A DNA stretch of 64,000 nt from Henriciella marina (GTDB lineage: Bacteria > Pseudomonadota > Alphaproteobacteria > Caulobacterales > Hyphomonadaceae). Shown here in pieces: positions 1 through 7,538 of the stretch. The first letter of the stretch is position 1, and the number at the start of each line of letters is the position of its first letter. A program made the position numbers and the translations under genes. The notes below the pieces were generated by a model. That model searched no databases and was not told where the DNA came from. It saw only the letters and a list, made by a program, of their open reading frames with translations. The stretch spans positions 124,001 to 188,000 of the forward strand of contig NZ_JAPWGW010000004.1 in NCBI RefSeq assembly GCF_027213945.1. Direction: 5' to 3'.

Positions 1-169
1 TGGAGTCAGCCTGCCAGACCATCTCGAAGTCATTGTCAGGATCAACAGAGCCATCCTTCGACGGAAGATCACGGACATGGCCGTACGAGGCGAAAACCTT
101 GTAGTCCTTGCCAAGATACTTGTTGATCGTCTTCGCTTTTGCCGGCGACTCGACAACGACAACTTTCAT
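1..169 (-). CDS. topA: DNA topoisomerase I, N-terminal fragment (cut by window edge)
   Basis: The first 56 codons of type IA topoisomerase I are visible; the gene continues off the left edge. The product relaxes negatively supercoiled DNA in the nucleoid. The N-terminus reads [20 protein letters not shown], the start of the Toprim domain, with its family-typical [10 protein letters not shown] element, followed by a SYGHVRDLP segment also typical of TopA. The ATG is preceded by a strong GGAGG about 9 bases upstream on the minus strand, which fixes the start. It lies downstream of lptG on the same strand but has a gap of about 70 bases with its own -35-like element. Confidence 0.93.
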   Translation of the reverse strand, partial: MKVVVVESPAKAKTINKYLGKDYKVFASYGHVRDLPSKDGSVDPDNDFEMVWQADS

Positions 170-195
170 ATAGGGTGACCTCCAGAGCGCGGCGG

Positions 196-224
196 AACTT
201 GTGTGCGGTGGCGGCCAGTGTCAA
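196..224 (-). promoter_or_regulatory. Possible topA promoter
   Basis: On the minus strand a perfect -35 hexamer TTGACA (219-224) is followed 17 bases later by CAAGTT (196-201), a poor -10. The position, between the end of lptG and the topA start, is right for a topA promoter. The -10 match is weak, so this is tentative. Confidence 0.35.
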
Positions 225-239
225 CAGGTCCGCGGCTTC

Positions 240-1358
240 TCATCCGTCTTCGCGGTATGCGAGCACTGCGAGGCTAGCAAAGAGCGCGAAGACCGCAGGT
301 GCCCAAGCCGCTATAAGCGGCGGCAGCGCACCCGACGCGCCAAGACTGGATGAGAACTGCATTATAAAAAAGACGCCAGCTGCAGCCAGCGCGCCCGTTG
401 CGACCAAGCGGCTCGTCCCGCCGAGGCGTGACATACGCAGGCATACAAGGGCGCCGATAAGACCCATCGCGGCAAAGAAAAGCGGCATGGCCGTCAGCCC
501 GTAGAGGCGAACCTTGAACCGGGAAGAGTCGAGGCCAGCCTGACTGGTTTGATGAATGAAACCGGGGAGCCGCCAGAAGCCGATTGTATTGGGCGAGGTG
601 AAACGGTCGAGCAGCCGGTCTGGATCGAGATCTGTCGGAATGGCGAGCGTCTCCATCCGCTCAGGGGAGCGACCGGGGAGGTTCTCGACAAGGTTCTCAA
701 TCTGCCAGAAGCCATCGGTGATACGCGCCCGCTCGGCGTCGATCCGACGGACAAACTCATGGCGGTCGGTGGGGCGGCCGTCCTGGAAGACGCGGCTTTC
801 CTCGATCATCTTCACGTCCTGAAACACCTGACCAGTCTCATCGACCGACTGGGCGCTGATAACGATCTGGGAGTTGCCATCACCCTGACGCAGCCAGACG
901 TCCTCCCGGCTCGAATCAACGCGAACGCCCCCGGTAATCAGGATGGAATTGCGAGACTGTTCGAACTGGCTGGAAAGTCGCGCGCCGAGCGGATTGAGCA
1001 CCATCATGGAAAACAGGCCAAGCGCCACCGCGATCACCATGACAGGAGCCAGAAACTCCCAGGCTGACAAGCCACTGGCCCGGATAACTGAAAGCTCAGA
1101 TCGTGTGTTCAGACGGTTATAGGCGATCATGGCCGCTACAAGGACGGCGAAGGGCAGGGTCTGCTCGATAAGGCCCGGCAGTTTCATGAAAGACAGGCCG
1201 ACAGCTTCCAGCGGAGAGAGGCTGACATCGCCGCCGACGGTACGAAGCTGTTCGACCACATCGACCAGCATGATCGTTGCAGTGAAGATAGCCAGTACTA
1301 GGGCTAGCCCGCTGAGGAGCTGCCAGATTATATATCTCTGGATGCGGGTCATGAACAT
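240..1358 (-). CDS. lptG: LPS export ABC transporter permease LptG
   Basis: YjgP/YjgQ-family inner-membrane permease, partner of LptF in the LptB2FG complex that extracts lipopolysaccharide from the inner membrane and passes it to the periplasmic bridge. The protein has the family layout: a hydrophobic N-terminal block (IIWQLLSGLALVLAIFTATI and the following segments), a periplasmic beta-jellyroll middle rich in charged residues, and a hydrophobic C-terminal block. The ATG at 1358 overlaps the lptF stop as TGATG, implying translational coupling. A second ATG two codons in (1352, MTRIQRY) fits homologues equally well. A longer in-frame reading back to 1454 runs into lptF and is unlikely. Confidence 0.9.
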   Translation of the reverse strand: MFMTRIQRYIIWQLLSGLALVLAIFTATIMLVDVVEQLRTVGGDVSLSPLEAVGLSFMKLPGLIEQTLPFAVLVAAMIAYNRLNTRSELSVIRASGLSAWEFLAPVMVIAVALGLFSMMVLNPLGARLSSQFEQSRNSILITGGVRVDSSREDVWLRQGDGNSQIVISAQSVDETGQVFQDVKMIEESRVFQDGRPTDRHEFVRRIDAERARITDGFWQIENLVENLPGRSPERMETLAIPTDLDPDRLLDRFTSPNTIGFWRLPGFIHQTSQAGLDSSRFKVRLYGLTAMPLFFAAMGLIGALVCLRMSRLGGTSRLVATGALAAAGVFFIMQFSSSLGASGALPPLIAAWAPAVFALFASLAVLAYREDG

Positions 1359-2473
1359 CAGCGTGCCGCTCCCAGAGTGCGTGACGGGACGGAAAGCCGC
1401 CACTTGAAGAAGATGAGCGCAAGCACGGCCGTCGTCCCGAGGGGAACAAGCCACTGGGCGACATTGGCGCCAATACTGCTACGGCTCGCAGATTGCACGA
1501 CAAGCTGGACGATTACGAGCAAAAGTGCGCCGCCCGTGGCGAAAGCAATACGTCTGGAATAACCCCGCCGACTGAAATCGCCGCCAAGCACCGCCATCAC
1601 TGCAATGAGAGCCATTGCGATCGAGACGAGCGGTGTCGTCAGGCGGGCATTGGCTTCGGACAGGAAGGCTTCTTGGTCCTGCAACTCCTGATAACTAGTC
1701 GTGTCGATGTACAGGAGTTCATGGAGATAACGGTCGGACGCCTTCAGAACGACGGCGGCATTGTCATCTACGAATGGCGTCAGGTCGAATGTCGACTGGT
1801 CGAAGTTCAATACAGACAGGGCGCCATTCTCGTCGATCTGATGGATCTGGCCTTCCCACATAATTATACTCGGTACGCCATCGACCTCTACGAAGCGGCC
1901 ACGTTGGGCAAGGTAATCACGCGAATCGGTTTCGGTCGCGCGATTGTCAGAAATCAGCACGCCGATGAGGTCACCGCCGCGTGACTCACGCGCGAAGACC
2001 GTGAGGCCCTCGCCGGCGGTCGTGAACTGGCCTGGGCGGACCAGTGACGTGGCAAGATCAGTACGCGCATCCTGAACAGTTTCCCGCAACACGCGCTGGG
2101 CGGACGGCTGAACCCACAGATTCACGCCGAGGTGGACGATGGCAGCGAGCACGGCAAGCCGGAGAATGGGAGAGGCGATATCCCAGCGCGTCATCCCGGC
2201 CGCGCCTGCGACCACGACCTCATTATCGCGGTGCAGCTTGTTGAGAGACCAGATTGTAGCGACGAACACGGCCAGCGGCGTAAGAAGTGCAATGACCTGT
2301 GGGGCGCCTAGCGCAACAATGGTGAAGTATGTGAGCGCCGACTGGCGGTTTTCTACAATGATATCAGTCTGTGAAAGGCCTTGCGCCAAGATTGCCAGAA
2401 GCGTCAGGCCGCCGACAATAATCAAGACAGAGCGAAACACTTGTCTGAAAAGATAGCTCTGAATGCGTTTCAT
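1358..2473 (-). CDS. lptF: LPS export ABC transporter permease LptF
   Basis: First gene of the lptF-lptG pair, 371 residues, the usual family length. It begins MKRIQSYLFRQ, a typical LptF/LptG opening, has about three membrane spans before a soluble periplasmic domain (roughly residues 115-270), then three C-terminal spans around ARLTTPLVSIAMALIAVM. It works with LptG and the ATPase LptB (not in this window) in LPS transport. The pair is transcribed away from pepA, with a shared intergenic region of about 100 bases, as in many proteobacteria. Confidence 0.9.
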   Translation of the reverse strand: MKRIQSYLFRQVFRSVLIIVGGLTLLAILAQGLSQTDIIVENRQSALTYFTIVALGAPQVIALLTPLAVFVATIWSLNKLHRDNEVVVAGAAGMTRWDIASPILRLAVLAAIVHLGVNLWVQPSAQRVLRETVQDARTDLATSLVRPGQFTTAGEGLTVFARESRGGDLIGVLISDNRATETDSRDYLAQRGRFVEVDGVPSIIMWEGQIHQIDENGALSVLNFDQSTFDLTPFVDDNAAVVLKASDRYLHELLYIDTTSYQELQDQEAFLSEANARLTTPLVSIAMALIAVMAVLGGDFSRRGYSRRIAFATGGALLLVIVQLVVQSASRSSIGANVAQWLVPLGTTAVLALIFFKWRLSVPSRTLGAAR

Positions 2474-2520
2474 AGCGCCTTGGAAAACAGTTTTTTGTGT
2501 GCGTGGCCCTGCCTAGCGAG

Positions 2521-2548
2521 TTGATTGGCGCGCGTCGATGCTTAGTTT
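2521..2548 (+). promoter_or_regulatory. Possible pepA promoter
   Basis: TTGATT (2521-2526), 16-base spacer, TAGTTT (2543-2548), placed 23 bases before the pepA ATG. Matches to consensus are partial. If real, transcription starts downstream of the upstream in-frame ATG at 2538, which supports the start chosen at 2571. Confidence 0.3.
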
Positions 2549-2570
2549 TTGCGTCAAACGGAGTTTATTC

Positions 2571-4037
2571 ATGAAAATCACATTCGCTGAACAAGCAGAA
2601 ACCGAAATTGTCGCATTTGTTGTCGATCAGGACGGTGGCCTGCCGGGCGCAGCCGCATCGCTGGACGAATCAAGCGGCGGCCTTTTGAGCGAGGCGCTCG
2701 AGCAGAAGCGCTTTACCGGCAAGCATGGCCAGACAGCTGTCGTTGTCCTGCCGAAAGGGGCGTCTGCCCGCCGCGCCGTCCTGATCGGTGGTGGCAAGCC
2801 AGCGGACCGCGACGCCCGCGCTCAGGAGAAGATCGGCGCGCTGCTCGTCAAAAGTCAGGCTGGCAGCGGCTTCAAATCGCTCGCTCTATATGCCGATGAC
2901 GCTGAGTTTGCGGCGCGCGTCGCGATTGGGGCGAAGCTCGCCTCCTATCGCTTCGACCATTACTTCACGAAACTGAAGGATGATGACAAGCCGAGCCTCG
3001 AGACCTTCACGCTCGTCACCGGCGACGCTTCAGCTGCCGCGGACAAATGGGCACCTCTCGACGCAGCCGCTGATGGTACGTTCATGGCGAGAGACCTGAT
3101 GAACCTTCCGCCAAATATTCTCTATCCGGCAAGCTTTGCCGATCGCATCAAGGAACTCGAGAAACATGGTCTCGAAGTCGAGGTGCTCGGTGAAAAGGAA
3201 ATGGAAGCCCTTGGCATGGGTTCACTGCTCGGCGTCGGGCAGGGCTCCGTCAAGGAATCCAAGCTCGCCATTATGAAGTGGATGGGCGGCAATGAAGGCG
3301 ACGCGCCAGTGGCTCTTTGCGGCAAGGGCGTGTGCTTCGACACGGGCGGCATCTCGCTGAAGCCTGGGCCGGGAATGGAAGCGATGCGCGGCGATATGGG
3401 CGGCGCAGCAGCCGTCACCGGCGCCATGCTCTCGCTCGCCAAGCGCAAGGCCAAGGCAAACGTCGTCGGTCTGGTTGGCCTCGTGGAAAACATGCCTGAT
3501 GGCAATGCCATTCGTCCGGGCGATATCCTCACATCGGCCTCCGGTCAGACGATCGAAGTTCAGAACACCGACGCCGAAGGCCGTCTCGTTTTGGCCGACG
3601 TGCTCTGGTACGCCCAGAAAGAGTTCAAGCCGAAATCCATCGTCGATCTCGCAACGCTCACCGGCGCGATCGTTGTCTCGCTCGGCCATCATCATGCCGG
3701 TCTGTTCACCGACAATGACGAAATGGCAGACCAGTTGACCAAGGCCGGCCTTGCTGAAGGCGAGCGCGTCTGGCGCCTGCCGATTGGTCCGGAATATGAT
3801 CGCCAGCTTAAGTCGCAATTTGCCGACATGAAGAATATTGGCGGCAAGTCTGCCGGCTCCATCACGGCGGCGCAGTTCCTGAAGCGCTTCATCAATGAAG
3901 GTCAGGCCTGGACCCACCTCGACATTGCAGGCGTTGCCTGGGTCGAGACCGAGAAGTCGCCGCTCGACCCGAGCTGGGCATCTGGCTACGGCCCGCGCCT
4001 GCTCGATCGTTGGGTCGCCGACAATTACGAGGGCTAG
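2571..4037 (+). CDS. pepA: Leucyl aminopeptidase (cytosol aminopeptidase, M17)
   Basis: Two-metal M17 aminopeptidase, removing N-terminal residues from peptides in the cytoplasm; members can also bind DNA. The 488-residue protein has a divergent N-terminal domain and a C-terminal catalytic domain. Seen directly: the metal-ligand segment GKGVCFDTGGISLKPG, the family signature NTDAEGRLVLAD, and the GHHHAGLFT region. The start is the ATG at 2571 (MKITFAEQ), 8 bases after an ACGGAG Shine-Dalgarno. An earlier in-frame ATG at 2538 lacks a ribosome site. holC begins 2 bases after its stop, the conserved pepA-holC pairing. Confidence 0.95.
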   Translation: MKITFAEQAETEIVAFVVDQDGGLPGAAASLDESSGGLLSEALEQKRFTGKHGQTAVVVLPKGASARRAVLIGGGKPADRDARAQEKIGALLVKSQAGSGFKSLALYADDAEFAARVAIGAKLASYRFDHYFTKLKDDDKPSLETFTLVTGDASAAADKWAPLDAAADGTFMARDLMNLPPNILYPASFADRIKELEKHGLEVEVLGEKEMEALGMGSLLGVGQGSVKESKLAIMKWMGGNEGDAPVALCGKGVCFDTGGISLKPGPGMEAMRGDMGGAAAVTGAMLSLAKRKAKANVVGLVGLVENMPDGNAIRPGDILTSASGQTIEVQNTDAEGRLVLADVLWYAQKEFKPKSIVDLATLTGAIVVSLGHHHAGLFTDNDEMADQLTKAGLAEGERVWRLPIGPEYDRQLKSQFADMKNIGGKSAGSITAAQFLKRFINEGQAWTHLDIAGVAWVETEKSPLDPSWASGYGPRLLDRWVADNYEG

Positions 4038-4039
4038 AC

Positions 4040-4510
4040 TTGGACACGGCCAGCAAACCTGAATGGTGGTTCTACCATCTCAAGCGGACCACGCTTGAGC
4101 AGGCGGCTGGCCCACTCCTTGAGAAATGTCTGGAGCGGGGCTGGCGCGTACTCGCCGTCAGCCCTGATATCCGCCGCCGCGGGGCGCTTGATGCGGCCCT
4201 ATGGACATATGACGACCAGAGTTTCCTGCCGCATGGCCAGGCTGAAGCGGCGGGTCTTGATCCGGCTCGCCAGCCAGTCCTGATTGCTGAAAAGCCCGAC
4301 AACCTGAACGAGGCTGCCGTTGCGCTGTTGATGGACGGTGCCGACATGGCGGTCGACGCGTCCTATACCCGCTGCATGGTCATGTTCGATGATGGCGACA
4401 CGCCGGTGCGCAACAAGGCACGCAAGATGTACAAGGCGGCGTCGGATGCAGGGCTCACCACACGCTACTTCCAGCAGACAGAGCAGGGCGGCTGGAAAGA
4501 GGCTGGCTAG
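4040..4510 (+). CDS. holC: DNA polymerase III chi subunit (HolC)
   Basis: Chi subunit of the clamp-loader complex, which links the replicase to SSB. The 156-residue protein carries family features: a WWFYHLKRTTLEQAAGPLLE start, RGWRVLAV, the LWTYDDQSFLPHG block and PVLI. I chose the TTG at 4040 (LDTASKP) because GAGGG lies just upstream inside the end of pepA and the two genes are separated by only 2 bases. A longer ATG reading from 4010 would overlap pepA by 28 bases. The 3' end overlaps the convergent small ORF by 4 bases. Confidence 0.88.
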   Translation: MDTASKPEWWFYHLKRTTLEQAAGPLLEKCLERGWRVLAVSPDIRRRGALDAALWTYDDQSFLPHGQAEAAGLDPARQPVLIAEKPDNLNEAAVALLMDGADMAVDASYTRCMVMFDDGDTPVRNKARKMYKAASDAGLTTRYFQQTEQGGWKEAG

Positions 4511-4695
4511 GCCTTTGGTGGGCTGTTCGGCCTCGAAATCAGTAGGATGATGAGCGAGACGACGGTGAGGATGCCGAGCGTCCCCATGATCTCTGCGCCG
4601 TAGGCGGGAATGGTGCCGGTCCAGAGCCAGATCAGCGCGTAGACTGCCGAAATCAGTACAGCCAGCGCGATCATCAATCTCAAAATACCGGTCAT
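4507..4695 (-). CDS. Small hypothetical inner-membrane protein, 62 aa
   Basis: I do not recognise the family. The product is almost entirely two hydrophobic segments, about residues 4-25 (LRLMIALAVLISAVYALIWL) and 33-55 (around EIMGTLGILTVVSLIILLIS), joined by a short loop, and ends in a polar RPNSPPKA tail. The ATG at 4695 has AGAAGGGG about 10 bases upstream; an ATG seven codons earlier (4716) lacks such a site. It is convergent with holC (4-base overlap) and stands alone. Two-span micro-proteins of this kind are common but functionally unassigned. Confidence 0.6.
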   Translation of the reverse strand: MTGILRLMIALAVLISAVYALIWLWTGTIPAYGAEIMGTLGILTVVSLIILLISRPNSPPKA

Positions 4696-4767
4696 GGGCC
4701 GTAGTCCCCTTCTCAAGTGGCAATCCTGCCAGACTCTAGTGGCTGAAGCCCAGTCTGTCAGCAGGAG

Positions 4768-4796
4768 TTGCCCGACTGCGGCCTGCTCGCTATAGG
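4768..4796 (+). promoter_or_regulatory. Probable ndk promoter
   Basis: TTGCCC (4768-4773), an exact 17-base spacer, then TATAGG (4791-4796), close to the alphaproteobacterial housekeeping consensus. Transcription would begin near 4803 and give a leader of about 40 bases before the ndk ATG. Confidence 0.55.
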
Positions 4797-4842
4797 CCGC
4801 GCGAGAGTTTCACCCAAAGCAAGACTATTGAAGGAGCCATTC

Positions 4843-5265
4843 ATGGCTATCCAACGCACATTTTCGATCATCAAGCCGGACGCGACCGAGCGTAACCTGA
4901 CCGGTGCTGTCAACGCTGTCATCGAGAAGGCTGGCCTGCGCATCATCGGCCAGCGCCGTATCCAGATGACCCGCGCGCAAGCCGAGCGCTTCTACGGCGT
5001 CCACAAAGAGCGCCCATTCTTTGGTGAGCTCGTTGACTTCATGACCTCCGGTCCAGTCGTCGTTCAGGTCCTCGAAGGTGAGAACGCCGTGAAAGCGTAC
5101 CGCGATGTCATGGGCGCAACCAACCCGGCAGACGCCGAAGAGGGCACGATCCGCAAGCTATACGCAAAGTCGATCGGTGAGAACTCGGTTCACGGCTCCG
5201 ACAGCGAAGAGAACGCTGCGATCGAGATCCGCCAGTTCTTCTCCGAGGCTGACATCGCAGGCTAG
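4843..5265 (+). CDS. ndk: Nucleoside diphosphate kinase
   Basis: Transfers the gamma phosphate of ATP to NDPs through a phosphohistidine, balancing (d)NTP pools in the cytosol. The 140-residue length is standard. The active-site segment NSVHGSDS carries the catalytic histidine (about residue 117), and the opening [14 protein letters not shown] is the conserved first strand. The ATG at 4843 follows AAGGAG by 6 bases. It is monocistronic, bounded by a good promoter and an intrinsic terminator. A longer in-frame reading from 4768 would start inside the promoter and is rejected. Confidence 0.97.
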   Translation: MAIQRTFSIIKPDATERNLTGAVNAVIEKAGLRIIGQRRIQMTRAQAERFYGVHKERPFFGELVDFMTSGPVVVQVLEGENAVKAYRDVMGATNPADAEEGTIRKLYAKSIGENSVHGSDSEENAAIEIRQFFSEADIAG

Positions 5266-5290
5266 TCGCCCGTCAGCATCGATGAATTGG

Positions 5291-5323
5291 GAGCCCTCTC
5301 GTCTTCGGCGGGAGGGCTCTTTT
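5291..5323 (+). terminator. Rho-independent terminator of ndk
   Basis: GAGCCCTC (5291-5298) pairs perfectly with GAGGGCTC (5312-5319) and is followed by a short T run. It sits 25 bases after the ndk stop. Confidence 0.85.
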
Positions 5324-5329
5324 CATTTG

Positions 5330-5348
5330 GTAAACGCAAATTAACCAT
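5330..5348 (+). promoter_or_regulatory. CtrA-like binding site upstream of the BLUF gene
   Basis: GTAA, exactly 7 bases, then TTAACCAT. This matches the CtrA box TTAA-N7-TTAAC with one mismatch in the left half and an exact extended right half. A GANTC methylation site (GATTC, 5364-5368) lies between it and the BLUF start at 5394. The assignment to CtrA is inference from the known consensus. Confidence 0.5.
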
Positions 5349-5393
5349 TATCGCGCAATAGTTGATTCGTCTGAGCCTGGAGGATCCGCGCGG

Positions 5394-5834
5394 ATGAAAC
5401 GTTTAATCTATCTGTCGAAAGCCCGCCCGTCGCTGCGCGATGATGCGCTGTACGACATGCTTGCCGCTGCGCGCGACCATAATCGCGAGGCATCAATCAC
5501 CGGTCTGCTGATCCATCAGGACCAGCTCTGTTTGCATGTGATTGAAGGCGACGAGGCTGCCGTTCGCGATTGCTATGCTCGCATCCGGCGGGACTGGCGC
5601 CACGAAAACTGTCAGGTGATCTTCCATGATGACGTGCCGGGCCGGATGTTCACGGGCTGGCCGCTCGCTTATCGGGCTGGACGTGATCTTGAGCGCGGGC
5701 AGGTTCGTCAGATGGCCGACATCGTCGAATGTGCGACGCGGCTTGCGAAAAAGCCAACCGATTCCGACCGCTGGGCCATGGATGTCTACCTTCGGGCGCT
5801 ACTCGAGAGCTTCAGCGCGCTGACGGTGCAGTAA
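5394..5834 (+). CDS. BLUF-domain protein with altered flavin switch
   Basis: Short BLUF (sensor of blue light using FAD) protein, 146 residues, the domain plus a C-terminal helical extension and no output domain. Visible are the conserved tyrosine Y6 (LIYLS), the flavin-binding asparagine N30 with ITGLL, the IEG motif and W89. The spacing Y6-N30-x48-W89 matches Y21-N45-Q63-W104 of AppA exactly, but position 48, normally the switch glutamine, is histidine (LCLHVIEG), and the AppA Met106 position is Leu91. Photochemistry may therefore be altered or lost. The gene is alone, preceded by a CtrA-like box, and convergent with purN (23-base overlap). Output partner unknown; short BLUF proteins generally act by protein contact. 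Confidence 0.88.
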   Translation: MKRLIYLSKARPSLRDDALYDMLAAARDHNREASITGLLIHQDQLCLHVIEGDEAAVRDCYARIRRDWRHENCQVIFHDDVPGRMFTGWPLAYRAGRDLERGQVRQMADIVECATRLAKKPTDSDRWAMDVYLRALLESFSALTVQ

Positions 5835-6405
5835 TCATCCTGCATGCGTCGGCGAGCGCGCGCGGATAAAGCTCGTGCTCGGCAATCAGGACGCGTGCGG
5901 CAAGGCTATCCGGCGTATCGCCGGCCTTCACCGGCACGCGGGACTGTCCGATAATTGCGCCCTCATCGACGCCTTCACTGACCCAATGCACCGTGCAGCC
6001 CGCTTCGCTGTCGCCTGCCTCAATAGCGCGGGCATGGGTATCAAGACCCGGATAGGCGGGAAGAAGCGACGGGTGGATATTCACCATCCGGCCTTCCCAT
6101 TTGCCGACAAACCATGGCGTCAGCACGCGCATGAACCCGGCTAGCGCGATGATGTCGATCTCGTGCTGCGTCAGCGTTTCATGAAGCGCTTCCTCAAAGG
6201 CACGGCGGTCCTTGTACTGCTTGTGCGGAATGAGCGCAGCTTCGACGCCGAAGCGTTTGGCCGTCTCAAGCCCCGGCGCACCTTCCTTGTTCGCGATCAC
6301 CAGTCTTGGCTTTGCCGGGTACGCTTCATCAATAGAGGCGTTGAAAAGGCTCTCCATATTTGAGCCGCGACCTGAAATCAGGATGCCGAGATTGAGCCGG
6401 GTCAT
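5812..6405 (-). CDS. purN: Phosphoribosylglycinamide formyltransferase
   Basis: Third step of purine synthesis: formylates GAR using 10-formyl-THF. At 197 residues it has the family length. Seen: the phosphate-binding start LGILISGRGSNMESL, the catalytic NIHPSLLPAYPG (Asn and His), and GCTVHWVSEGVDEGAIIGQ containing the catalytic Asp. The start codon overlaps the purM stop as ATGA, so the two are coupled. The 3' end runs 23 bases into the convergent BLUF gene. Confidence 0.96.
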   Translation of the reverse strand: MTRLNLGILISGRGSNMESLFNASIDEAYPAKPRLVIANKEGAPGLETAKRFGVEAALIPHKQYKDRRAFEEALHETLTQHEIDIIALAGFMRVLTPWFVGKWEGRMVNIHPSLLPAYPGLDTHARAIEAGDSEAGCTVHWVSEGVDEGAIIGQSRVPVKAGDTPDSLAARVLIAEHELYPRALADACRMITAPSAR

Positions 6406-7427
6406 GCGGGGACGAGATCACCAATTACAACCGGGTTCTCGCCGACGGCTTGAAGGTCTGCGATCGCGCGCTCTGCCTGATCGGGTGAGACGGCGAAGAC
6501 GAGACCGATTCCCATATTGAATGTGCGATGCATCTCGTCCTCGGCGACGTTGCCTTCTTCCTGCAGCCAGCGGAAAATATCTGGCAGGAGCCATGACGCC
6601 CGGTCGAAACGCGCGGTCAGGTCATCCGGCAGCATGCGAGGCACGTTCTCGGTCAGGCCGCCGCCCGTGATGTGGGCAAGGCCCTTGATTCGCTCATTGC
6701 GGATGAGCGGCAGGGCTGCATGCGAGTAGAGGCGGGTCGGTGTGAGCAGAGCCTCGCCGAGGGGCTTATTGCTGAACGGTGCCGTTGCATCCCACTTTAA
6801 CCCTGTGCGCTCCACAATCCGGCGGATGAGCGAGTAGCCGTTCGAGTGTGGGCCAGAGGAGGCGATCCCGATCAGGACATCACCGGCTTTCATTTCAGCA
6901 AAGCGAGGCAGGACATTCTCACGTTCAACGGCGCCGACGACGAAACCTGCAAGGTCGTAGTGGCCCGGTGGATACATGCCCGGCATCTCGGCAGTCTCAC
7001 CACCAACCAGCGCGCACCCGGCCTGTCTGCAGCCTTCAGCGATCCCCGAAATTACGGCCTCGGCAATACCCGGATCGAGCTTGCCGCAGGCGAAATAGTC
7101 CAGAAAGAAAAGCGGCTCTGCACCCTGCGCCAGCACGTCGTTCGCGCACATGGCAACGAGGTCGATCCCGACCGTGTTGTGGATGCCGGTTTCGAAGGCC
7201 AGCATGAGCTTTGTGCCAACGCCGTCGGTGCCCGAAACCAGAATCGGATCCTTCCAGTTCTCCTTCTTCAGGTCGAACAGCGCGCCGAAGCCGCCAAGGC
7301 CGCCCATAACGCCTGCACGGCGTGTAGCCTTGGCCAATGGAGAGATCGCATCGACGAGGCGTTCGCCCGCCTCAATGTCGACACCTGCGTCCTTATAGGA
7401 GAGGGAGGGTTTGTCTTTTGAAGTCAT
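6402..7427 (-). CDS. purM: Phosphoribosylformylglycinamidine cyclo-ligase (AIR synthetase)
   Basis: Fifth step of purine synthesis: ATP-dependent ring closure of FGAM to AIR. The start at 7427 gives MTSKDKPSLSYKDAGVDI, aligning with the typical PurM N-terminus; in-frame ATGs further up (7445, 7538) would overlap the divergent gene's leader. Family features seen: DGVGTKLMLA, GIDLVAMCANDVLAQGAEP, the GGETAEMPGMY loop and HITGGGLTENVPR. No clear Shine-Dalgarno precedes 7427, so the exact start is slightly uncertain. It forms an operon with purN. Confidence 0.94.
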   Translation of the reverse strand: MTSKDKPSLSYKDAGVDIEAGERLVDAISPLAKATRRAGVMGGLGGFGALFDLKKENWKDPILVSGTDGVGTKLMLAFETGIHNTVGIDLVAMCANDVLAQGAEPLFFLDYFACGKLDPGIAEAVISGIAEGCRQAGCALVGGETAEMPGMYPPGHYDLAGFVVGAVERENVLPRFAEMKAGDVLIGIASSGPHSNGYSLIRRIVERTGLKWDATAPFSNKPLGEALLTPTRLYSHAALPLIRNERIKGLAHITGGGLTENVPRMLPDDLTARFDRASWLLPDIFRWLQEEGNVAEDEMHRTFNMGIGLVFAVSPDQAERAIADLQAVGENPVVIGDLVPA

Positions 7428-7538
7428 GGGGAAGCGCGTTACCATGTGGATGAATATTCGGCCAGCCGGACATGGCGGTTCCATCGTGCCAACGGCCTTG
7501 CTAAGGACATTTCCAACCGGAGTCGGAAAGGCGACCAA

